Assembly (NCBI GenBank): GCA_024654575.1
Contig: JANLHG010000020.1
Location: 1-55,990 of the forward strand
Length of the DNA stretch: 55,990 nt
From: Patescibacteria group bacterium
GTDB lineage: Bacteria > Patescibacteriota > Minisyncoccia > Phycocordibacterales > PALSA-1337
Direction: 5' to 3'
In this document: positions 50,127-55,990 of the stretch, one piece after another
Position numbering within the stretch: the stretch's first letter is position 1
How the letters are laid out: every line of letters starts with the position of its first letter
Notes under the pieces: model-generated
Database searches by the model: none
What the model saw: only the letters and a program-made list of their open reading frames with translations
What the model was told of the DNA's origin: nothing
Translations under genes and position numbers: made by a program

Positions 50127-52493
50127 TTATTCTACAACGAAGTTAATTAATTTGTTCTTTACAAAAATTGTTTTTTTAATATCTTTATCTTCTACCCATT
50201 TAATAATGTCTTTATTTTTCAAGGCTTTTTTAGTAATTTCCTGTTCTTCCATATTAGATTCAACTTCCATTAATGTTCTGATTTTTCCATTCACTTGAAC
50301 AACCATCTTCACTTTTTCATCTTTTATTTTGTTCTCGTAGTAAGCTGGCCAAGTGTCTGTGTGTATAGATTTAGTGTGTCCTAATTCGTACCATAATTCC
50401 TCAGTAACATGTGGTGCAAATGGGCAAAGAATTTTTAAAAATAATTCATACAAACTTTGATTAATTTTCTCTGCTTTTTCCATTTCATTTGCGAGTATCA
50501 TCATATGAGAAATAGATGTATTGAAGCTCATTGTTTCTATGTCGTCTCCTATTTTTTTGATTGCCTGATGAACCTTCTTTTCAAGATTATTTTCCACTGG
50601 AACATCACTTATTTTATCTTTTAACTTCCAGATTTTTTCAATAAATCGGCGTGGACCAATAATACTCTCTGTTTTCCAAGAAAATTCCTGCTCAAATGGT
50701 GCTGCAAACATTTCATAAACTCTTAAAGTGTCTGCGCCGTATGTTTCAATTATTTGGTCTGGATTAACCACATTTCCACGGGATTTTGACATTTTTTCTC
50801 CATTTTCAGCTAAAATAAACCCATGTGAAGTTCTTTTTTGATAGGGCTCGCTTGTCGGAACAACTCCTATATCAAATAAAAATTTGTGCCAAAAACGAGA
50901 ATAAAGAAGATGTAGAGTAGTATGCTCCATTCCACCGTTGTACCAATTCACTGGAGTCCAATATTTAAGTTTTTCAATATCTGCAAGCATCTGATCATTA
51001 TTTGGGTCTATATAACGAAGATAATACCAAGAAGAACCTGCCCAATTTGGCATTGTATCAGTTTCTCTTTTTGCACTACCTTTACATTTTGGACATTTAG
51101 TATTAACCCAAGAATCTATTTTGGAAAGTGGTGATTCTCCTGTATCAGTTGCTTTGTAATTCTCTACTTCTGGCAAAATTACAGGCAAACTTTCTTCTGG
51201 TACCGGCACCCATCCGCATTTAATGCAATTAATCATTGGTATCGGCTCGCCCCAGTATCGTTGTCTAGAAAAAATCCAATCACGAAGTTTGAAAGTAGTT
51301 ACCATTTTTCCACCGACAGTTTCAGTCATTTTTTTTCTACCTTCTTCGGTATCATTTACTTCAATTTCTTTAATAGGTAAATTGTATTTTTTAGCAAATT
51401 CAGAATCTCTTTCATCATGTGCTGGTACTGCCATTATCGCTCCTGTACCATATGAAGCGAGTACATAATCAGCTATCCAAATAGGTAATTCTTCGTTGTT
51501 CGCTGGATTTATAACTTTTACACCTTTTAATTCAACTCCAGTTTTTACTTGCACTGAGCCCGTCGAAGTGTTTGTAGTTCTTTGAATTTCTGTTTTATTT
51601 TTTGTTTGTGCAATATAGTTTACAATGTCATCCCAATTTGTAATTTCAGGTTTTAGTTTTTCAATCAGTTCATGTTCTGGAGCTAAAACAACATAAGTTG
51701 CCCCCAAAAGAGTATCTGCTCTAGTGGTGAAGACTTTTAAGGAGCCAGGCTCCTGTGGGAGCCTGGCTCCTACAAGTTTAAACTCAATCTCCGACCCCTC
51801 ACTTTTTCCTATCCAATTTCTTTGTTGAATTTTTATTCTATCTAAATAATCAACTTCATCTAAATCTTTATCTAATCGTTCAGCATATTTTGTAATAGCA
51901 AGCATCCATTGTTCTTTTTCTTTTTTTTCTACAGAAGTTCCACATCTTTCACATTTTGAATCCACAACTTCTTCATTAGCAAGGCCAATTTTACAAGATG
52001 GACACCAATTGATTGTCATCTTTTTTTTGTATGCTAGATTATTTTTAAAAAATTGCAAAAAAATCCACTGTGTCCATTTGTAATATTGGGGGTCAGTGGT
52101 ATTTATTTCTCTTGACCAATCAAACGAAAAACCTGCTGATTTAAGTTGTTTTCTAAAATTATCAGTGTTTTGTTTAGTCACAACCGCTGGATCAAGACCC
52201 ATTTTAATAGCGTAATTTTCCGTTGGGAGTCCAAAAGCATCCCAGCCAATTGGATAAAGGACATTAAATCCTTGCATTCGTCTTTTACGACAAATGATAT
52301 CCATTGCTGTGTTGCTTCGTAAATGGCCGGTATGCATTCCATCACCTGATGGATATGGGAATTCTATTAGTCCGTAAAATTTTTGTTTCTCTTGTCCTGA
52401 GGAATTCGAAGGGTTTTTTACCTCATATATTTTGTCTTCTTCCCATTTTTTTTGCCATTTTTCTTCTATTTCTTTATGATTGTAGTTTTTCAT
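50127..52493 (-). CDS. leuS: Leucine--tRNA ligase with two palindrome-derived insertions
   Basis: Class I synthetase, 788 residues from the ATG at 52493. EFPYPSGDGMHTGHLRSNTAMD carries HIGH, the editing domain has FTTRADTLLGATYVVLAPEH and AVPAHDERD, KMSKS occurs in NGEKMSKSRGNVVNP, and the anticodon domain follows. Two stretches, VGARLPQEPGSL and TSTGSVQV, coincide with GC-rich palindromes at 51741 and 51552 and appear as extra residues in the editing region compared with usual LeuRS. A frame open to 52814 is excluded: it would start beyond a terminator, and TAAGAT lies seven bases before 52493. Confidence 0.96.
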   Translation of the reverse strand: MKNYNHKEIEEKWQKKWEEDKIYEVKNPSNSSGQEKQKFYGLIEFPYPSGDGMHTGHLRSNTAMDIICRKRRMQGFNVLYPIGWDAFGLPTENYAIKMGLDPAVVTKQNTDNFRKQLKSAGFSFDWSREINTTDPQYYKWTQWIFLQFFKNNLAYKKKMTINWCPSCKIGLANEEVVDSKCERCGTSVEKKEKEQWMLAITKYAERLDKDLDEVDYLDRIKIQQRNWIGKSEGSEIEFKLVGARLPQEPGSLKVFTTRADTLLGATYVVLAPEHELIEKLKPEITNWDDIVNYIAQTKNKTEIQRTTNTSTGSVQVKTGVELKGVKVINPANNEELPIWIADYVLASYGTGAIMAVPAHDERDSEFAKKYNLPIKEIEVNDTEEGRKKMTETVGGKMVTTFKLRDWIFSRQRYWGEPIPMINCIKCGWVPVPEESLPVILPEVENYKATDTGESPLSKIDSWVNTKCPKCKGSAKRETDTMPNWAGSSWYYLRYIDPNNDQMLADIEKLKYWTPVNWYNGGMEHTTLHLLYSRFWHKFLFDIGVVPTSEPYQKRTSHGFILAENGEKMSKSRGNVVNPDQIIETYGADTLRVYEMFAAPFEQEFSWKTESIIGPRRFIEKIWKLKDKISDVPVENNLEKKVHQAIKKIGDDIETMSFNTSISHMMILANEMEKAEKINQSLYELFLKILCPFAPHVTEELWYELGHTKSIHTDTWPAYYENKIKDEKVKMVVQVNGKIRTLMEVESNMEEQEITKKALKNKDIIKWVEDKDIKKTIFVKNKLINFVVE
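51552..51570. repeat. Palindromic repeat inside leuS (site 1)
   Basis: CACTGAGCCCGTCGAAGTG, with CACT/AGTG ends. This 19-mer, read on the other strand, is close to a well-known dispersed bacterial repeat (CTTCGAC..GCTCAGT). It encodes STGSV in LeuRS, in frame. Confidence 0.6.
51741..51770. repeat. Palindromic repeat inside leuS (site 2)
   Basis: GGAGCCAGGCTCC, TGTG and GGAGCCTGGCTCC form a perfect 13-bp stem. Each arm is itself nearly palindromic. The coding strand uses it in frame for GARLPQEPGS. Confidence 0.85.
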
Positions 52494-52522
52494 TAAATTA
52501 ATCTTACACCATTTTTGTCTAT

Positions 52523-52557
52523 AAAAAAAGCGCTTTGATGATCCACCAGAGCGCTGT
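52523..52557 (-). terminator. Intrinsic terminator of the gene at 52579
   Basis: On the minus strand AGCGCT with a 15-bp interrupted stem (AGCGCT...AGCGCT, inner TGGTG/CATCA) is followed by TTTTTTT. It lies 20 bases after the stop and ends before the leuS start. Confidence 0.85.
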
Positions 52558-52578
52558 GTGTTAAAAACATACTTTTTT

Positions 52579-53508
52579 CTATTCATTCCATTTTTGTTCC
52601 AATTCTTCGAAAAAAACAGACAGTCCAACAAGACACGCGAGCGCTTGCGCCGGATTGTCCATATTATGACAACTGACGTCGCAACCCCTTTTTTCAGTGT
52701 CTCTTCTACTATTTTCGTTGATTGTATAAACGCCGGCGGCATCACCAGGAATCGTAAGACAAAGGTTTGCATCCTCTCGGATTTCTGCTCGTAAATAATG
52801 ACAATTGTAATCATTATTTTGTTTTTTCATCATATAAAACCACGAATGTTTCAGTGCGTCTGAAATCTTATTTTCTAATGCAACACAACAATTTTTTCCA
52901 GTTGCGATTACATCTCGTAATAGAATTAAACCATCTTTACTTAAATGGCCACTCATGGAACTGCCATGCATATTACGTTCAGCACAGATACTAAGACTAA
53001 ACAGTTGTGGTAATACATCTTTCGACATTTCCACTTCTAATCCCATATTAAGAAGATTAAATAGGATTTGTAGGCTTTCAGTAATCGTATATGCATTGTC
53101 CCATTGATACACCATTTGATTTTTTGAACCATTACAATGCGGGCATTGACGATTGTTATATTCACCAGTGTTGTTACAGTTTTGACATGACAACCCTGTG
53201 GATATATGAATACGAGGTAAACTAATCGAAAATACCACAAATTTAGTTTCCGGAATCACGCATTTACGAAAAATACTTTCATTAAAACCGAAAAAATCTT
53301 TCGTGAGGTCAAAATTAAAAGAAGAAAATAAATTTTCAGATATTTTTTTCTTTGCATACTGCATTAACCCTGAATCCTTAGGGATTGCTGGCACTGCTTG
53401 AATGTATGCTTCCGATATATGGATTTCCAACTTATTTTGGACTGGCTTCCATCGAAGTTTATACCAAGACGGTATCGTGTCAAAAAGCAGAAATTTTTTA
53501 TCGCTCAT
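52579..53508 (-). CDS. Accessory protein with a DnaJ-like zinc motif
   Basis: 309 residues of unknown function. A zinc-ribbon or DnaJ-type knuckle at residues about 110-128 (CQNCNNTGEYNNRQCPHCNGS: two CxxC pairs with the TG/NG signature) divides an N-terminal beta-rich part from a helical C-terminal part. The end GVYTINENSRRDTEKRGCDVSCHNMDNPAQALACLVGLSVFFEELEQKW is cysteine- and histidine-containing and may also bind metal. It has a Shine-Dalgarno site (GAAAGG) and strong terminator and GC-richer codons, like the genes at 22263 and 45585. The long antisense frame over it, extending leuS, is not coding. Confidence 0.75.
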   Translation of the reverse strand: MSDKKFLLFDTIPSWYKLRWKPVQNKLEIHISEAYIQAVPAIPKDSGLMQYAKKKISENLFSSFNFDLTKDFFGFNESIFRKCVIPETKFVVFSISLPRIHISTGLSCQNCNNTGEYNNRQCPHCNGSKNQMVYQWDNAYTITESLQILFNLLNMGLEVEMSKDVLPQLFSLSICAERNMHGSSMSGHLSKDGLILLRDVIATGKNCCVALENKISDALKHSWFYMMKKQNNDYNCHYLRAEIREDANLCLTIPGDAAGVYTINENSRRDTEKRGCDVSCHNMDNPAQALACLVGLSVFFEELEQKWNE

Positions 53509-53570
53509 TATTTACCTTTCGTTGATTGTTCTAAATTAAAGGTATTATATTAAATTTGAGAAGTCAATTT

Positions 53571-54113
53571 TTAGTTATTCTTAAACTTTTTTATCGCTAC
53601 CCAGACTAAAATAGCTAAAGCAATTCCTAGAATGATTACTTTAACCAGATTATCTGCAGAACTCCAATATCTCATTGAGGCGATAATAAAAGATAAAACT
53701 CCAGCTAAAGAAAGTGCTGTACTAATTAACATATTTCCTGAAAAAAAGTTTCCGATGGCCACAATAATAGCACCTAAAATTACTAAAGTAATAAAGACAT
53801 TTCTATCATAAACTTTCCGTGCGGTTTCAAAATCATTTCGACAAGTGAATTGTAGATCACAATATCCAATTGGTCTTATTTCGCCAATTTGTACTGGTTT
53901 TGAATAATAATTATCATTAGTCCACTGTCCGCCTTTATCTACACAAGCTTTTTGATTATCTGGAATTGTCACTACTTGTGAAGTGTTAGGACAGAAAGTT
54001 TCGTACACTGGTTCACTATAAACTAAAGAAAGTGTGTAATTAAAAAATAAATTAAGCACAATAACTATACCAATAATAAGAGACCACTTGAGAACTTTTG
54101 ATTGTGTATTCAT
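53571..54113 (-). CDS. Four-helix membrane protein of unknown function
   Basis: 180 residues. Transmembrane helix 1 (about 10-32) is followed by an exported loop of about 70 residues with four cysteines (ETFCPNTSQVV, KACVDKGGQW, GYCDLQFTCRND), then three more helices and a basic end IKKFKNN. The cysteine-rich loop could hold disulfides. No family recognised. It starts eight bases after a TATAAT box, next to a terminator of an upstream small gene. Confidence 0.7.
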   Translation of the reverse strand: MNTQSKVLKWSLIIGIVIVLNLFFNYTLSLVYSEPVYETFCPNTSQVVTIPDNQKACVDKGGQWTNDNYYSKPVQIGEIRPIGYCDLQFTCRNDFETARKVYDRNVFITLVILGAIIVAIGNFFSGNMLISTALSLAGVLSFIIASMRYWSSADNLVKVIILGIALAILVWVAIKKFKNN

Positions 54114-54121
54114 AATTGATT

Positions 54122-54127
54122 ATTATA
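54122..54127 (-). promoter_or_regulatory. -10 hexamer TATAAT before the 53571 gene
   Basis: TATAAT lies eight bases before the ATG at 54113. Confidence 0.55.
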
Positions 54128-54129
54128 GC

Positions 54130-54160
54130 ATAAATAATAAAGCCGCATATTCCAGCGGCT
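54130..54160 (-). terminator. Probable terminator of the 54185 gene
   Basis: AGCCGC and GCGGCT form a 6-bp stem, followed on the minus strand by TTTATTATTT. A second inverted pair AAATGTT/AACATTT overlaps the side of the gene. Moderate strength. Confidence 0.55.
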
Positions 54161-54184
54161 AAATGTTGTTTTTCATAACATTTT

Positions 54185-54349
54185 TTATCTAAAAATCAGA
54201 TAAACCAGCGCGATAGAGACAATCATCCAAGGTGATGACCTGAACAAGGCAGTCGGTATCTGTTGAGGTATCACAAACTCGAGAAAGCTAATGAACAGCA
54301 ATACGAGTGCAATCAAAAAAAGTACAATTTTAAAGATAAGTGTGAACAT
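54185..54349 (-). CDS. 54-residue two-helix membrane protein
   Basis: On the minus strand a frame from ATG 54349 to TAA 54185 encodes 54 residues (MFTLIFKIVLFLIALVLLFI, then a short loop with FLEFVIPQQIPTALFRSS, then a second helix PWMIVSIALVYLIFR). Two hydrophobic helices joined by a proline-containing hairpin. No family. It stands alone between ychF and the 53571 gene and is followed by a terminator, which supports it as a real gene. It was overlooked by length-based searching. Confidence 0.6.
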   Translation of the reverse strand: MFTLIFKIVLFLIALVLLFISFLEFVIPQQIPTALFRSSPWMIVSIALVYLIFR

Positions 54350-54389
54350 AGCTATTGATAATGTAGGACGTTATCAATAATTTGTCAAT

Positions 54390-55490
54390 TTATATCTTAA
54401 ACTCAATCACATCACCGTCTTTAACTACATAATCTTTTCCTTCAGTGCGAGATAGTCCTTTGTCGAGAAATTTGTCCCAGCTTATAACTTCGGCCTTGAT
54501 AAATTTATCTTTGAAATCAGTATGAATAGCAGTGCCAGCAAGCGGAGCAGTCCAGCCATTTATTATCGTCCATGCACGAGTTTCATCTTCGCCAGTAGTA
54601 AAATAAGTAATGAGATTGAGCATTTGATAACCCTCTTTAATAAGGTCATCAATACCGTCTCTTGCCCCGAGCGGAGTCGAGGGGTCTCTAAACATTATTT
54701 TTTCTTCATCATTTAAATCTTTCAAATCTTCTTCTATCTTGGCATCAACAATGACATAATTTGAATTAGTTTCTTTCATAAAATTCATCAGTTCAATCCA
54801 TCTCGGGTCATCTGGTTTTTCGTTTAAATTAGAATTGGGGCCGAATTTTTTATTCAAAACATAGAGAATGGGTTTTACAGTGAGTAAATTAAGTTGTTTT
54901 ATCAACGGTTGTTCAAATTCATTAAGAGAAACACTTTTTGCTAACTTTCCTTCCGTTAATGTTTTTTCAATTCGTGTTAATGCATCATTTTCCACAACTG
55001 CATTTTTGTTTCCTTTTTTTATTTCCGATTTCAAGTTAGCTAGTCGTTTTGAAACTGTTTGTAGGTCGGCTAAAATAAGTTCAAGATTAATAACTTCAAT
55101 ATCTTTAATCGGATTTATTTTTCCTTCAACAACATGAATGATATTATCGTCTTCAAAAATACGAACTACTTCAGCGATAGCATCCGTCTCTCTTATATTT
55201 GTTAAAAATTGATTACCTAGCCCCTCTCCTTCTGATGCACCTTTTACCAGTCCAGCGATGTCTACGAATTCCACTGCTGCGGGAATAGTTTTTGCTGACT
55301 TGCTAAACTCTGAAAGTTTCCATAGTCGCTCGTCAGGCACATTTACAACCCCCACTGACGGGTCAATGGTGGCGAAAGGATAATTAGCAGAAAGAACACT
55401 CTTTTTTGTCAGAGCATTAAAAAGTGTACTTTTTCCTACATTTGGTAATCCGACGATGCCTATGGCCAGTTTTGAACTTGATATTGACAT
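54390..55490 (-). CDS. ychF: Ribosome-binding ATPase YchF (Obg-family)
   Basis: 366 residues: P-loop GIVGLPNVGKSTLFNALT, DPSVGVVNVPDERL, G3 VDIAGLVKGASEGEGLGNQFL, NxxE-type NKKF (specific for ATP), and the C-terminal TGS domain (TYFTTGEDETRAWTIINGWTAPLAGTAIHTDFKDKFIKAEVI). The FRDPSTPLGARDGID segment near residue 270 is where a GC-rich palindrome lies, unlike the acidic helix usual in YchF. Its first 24 codons are overlapped by the end of the upstream recombinase-like frame. Confidence 0.95.
   Translation of the reverse strand: MSISSSKLAIGIVGLPNVGKSTLFNALTKKSVLSANYPFATIDPSVGVVNVPDERLWKLSEFSKSAKTIPAAVEFVDIAGLVKGASEGEGLGNQFLTNIRETDAIAEVVRIFEDDNIIHVVEGKINPIKDIEVINLELILADLQTVSKRLANLKSEIKKGNKNAVVENDALTRIEKTLTEGKLAKSVSLNEFEQPLIKQLNLLTVKPILYVLNKKFGPNSNLNEKPDDPRWIELMNFMKETNSNYVIVDAKIEEDLKDLNDEEKIMFRDPSTPLGARDGIDDLIKEGYQMLNLITYFTTGEDETRAWTIINGWTAPLAGTAIHTDFKDKFIKAEVISWDKFLDKGLSRTEGKDYVVKDGDVIEFKI
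54665..54684. repeat. Palindromic repeat inside ychF
   Basis: CCCCGAGCGGAGTCGAGGGG, with CCCC/GGGG and GA/TC arms. Read in frame on the minus strand, it encodes STPLGA in the YchF protein. Confidence 0.7.
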
Positions 55491-55990
55491 TATCTAAATC
55501 TGAATATAATAATAATGAGTTTGGCCTTATCTCCACCGCACCATAAACTTGCATTTCTCTCTGTGTAGATGTGACCTTCTCAAGAATTCTTTTTACTATA
55601 GTTCTTTTTGATTGAAAATTCAAGTTTGTATTTTCAAAAAATGCGGTGGATTCTTTTACGAATGATTCGATTTCTTCTTGGCTTGGAAGAGATATTTCTT
55701 CTTGAGTCCCCTTCTCTGCTTGTGCTTTAGCAATCTGATTTTTGAACGAAGCTATTTTCTCTCGCAATGGTGCTATATATCCCTTAAGTTTTTCAATAGA
55801 AATTAAATCTTTTGAATGTGCTTCTTGGTATCGATCTTCTTGTGCTTGCAATTTAGCTATTTCTCTTTCTATAAGTGGAATATCAACCATAGAATCATTA
55901 GCGCCATATTTTTTCCTTTTTAACCATTTCTCAACTTGCTCATTCATTAATTTGCTTGAACTAAATAATAATTTTAATCTTTGCCATACA
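55417..55990 (-). CDS. Partial large serine recombinase-like C-terminal region (5' end outside window)
   Basis: On the minus strand the frame is open from the window edge (VWQRLKLLFSSSKL before the first in-frame ATG at 55947). The visible 190 residues are a charged coiled-coil (QVEKWLKRKKYGANDSMVDIPLIEREIAKLQAQEDRYQEAHSKDLISIEKLKGYIAPLREKIASFKNQIAKAQAEK) followed by a basic end (FQSKRTIVKRILEKVTST). This resembles the coiled-coil and C-terminal part of large serine recombinases; the catalytic domain would lie beyond the window. The stop is 74 bases inside ychF, so the C-terminus may have been extended by an insertion or deletion. Confidence 0.5.
   Translation of the reverse strand, partial: VWQRLKLLFSSSKLMNEQVEKWLKRKKYGANDSMVDIPLIEREIAKLQAQEDRYQEAHSKDLISIEKLKGYIAPLREKIASFKNQIAKAQAEKGTQEEISLPSQEEIESFVKESTAFFENTNLNFQSKRTIVKRILEKVTSTQREMQVYGAVEIRPNSLLLYSDLDNVNIKFKTGHRHRRITKCRKKYTF

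Noticed and set aside
52494-52814. Extended N-terminus of leuS
   Set aside because: The extension is antisense-like to nothing conserved, crosses the terminator of the 52579 gene and overlaps that gene; LeuRS begins at the MKNYNHKEIE start.
53037-53240. 67-codon minus-strand frame inside the 52579 gene
   Set aside because: It is a second frame within a longer gene that has a promoter, a Shine-Dalgarno site and a terminator.

Overview
The window looks like a piece of the reduced, AT-rich genome of a Candidate Phyla Radiation bacterium (Patescibacteria, most likely Parcubacteria/Paceibacteria). The evidence is its compact gene packing, very short intergenic gaps, abbreviated versions of housekeeping proteins (AspRS without the GAD insertion, DnaX without its zinc module, many small single-helix membrane proteins), the ftsA-ftsZ-mraY-dacA-mltG cell-envelope set, and the near absence of biosynthetic genes apart from pyrG. 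UGA is a normal stop (typA, ftsA and others end on it), so this is code 11 and not the UGA=Gly code of Gracilibacteria or Absconditabacteria. The taxonomy is inference.

Layout. 1-12.3 kb: the end of valS, a PrsW-like membrane protease, Hsp20, tRNA-Phe, tRNA-Arg, a glutaredoxin, an MBL-fold protein, an S1-domain protein, divergent pth/lepB, then a + strand run: HisRS-like protein, bS21, YbeY, FtsA, FtsZ, thioredoxin reductase and a PemK/MazF-type toxin-like gene. 12.3-13.7 kb: an accessory patch with an ORF remnant, a strong terminator and an unusual bPH2-AlbA_2 fusion. 13.7-22.1 kb: tRNA-Ser, tRNA-Glu, typA, then a minus operon scpA-scpB-dacA-mraY-pyrG and aspS. 22.1-23 kb: an isolated, GC-richer gene with its own canonical promoter, Shine-Dalgarno site and terminator. 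23-27.3 kb: trpS, dnaJ, two small exported or anchored proteins, a SWIB-domain protein and an SPFH slipin.

27.3-43.5 kb is the accessory heart. It holds a truncated DpnII-type adenine methylase abutting a complete DpnI-like nuclease; an envelope redox set (MsrB with a membrane anchor, MsrA, a second MsrB, DipZ-like, anchored thioredoxin) next to a small XRE regulator with matching inverted repeats; a SOUL protein and gene remnants; and a five-gene defence operon (deleted XRE, HEPN-like TIGR02391 protein, HsdR, HsdM-HsdS fusion, PHP-ATPase of TrlF type). The island ends at tRNA-Gln, which is overlapped by a GIY-YIG gene, with a partial copy of the tRNA beyond it.

43.6-56 kb returns to core genes: dnaX, dus, mltG, a sigma-4/HARE fusion, leuS and ychF, mixed with two accessory genes of unknown function and ending in a partial recombinase-like gene that reads into ychF.

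Two themes cut across the window. First, many core genes have a -10 hexamer only 6-12 bases before the ATG and no Shine-Dalgarno site, which suggests leaderless or nearly leaderless mRNAs, whereas a few hypothetical accessory genes have Shine-Dalgarno sites and strong hairpin terminators. Second, short GC-rich palindromes sit inside reading frames (leuS twice, ychF) and inside a duplicated tRNA fragment, as expected of a dispersed palindromic element. All family assignments come from reading the sequence; no database search was possible.
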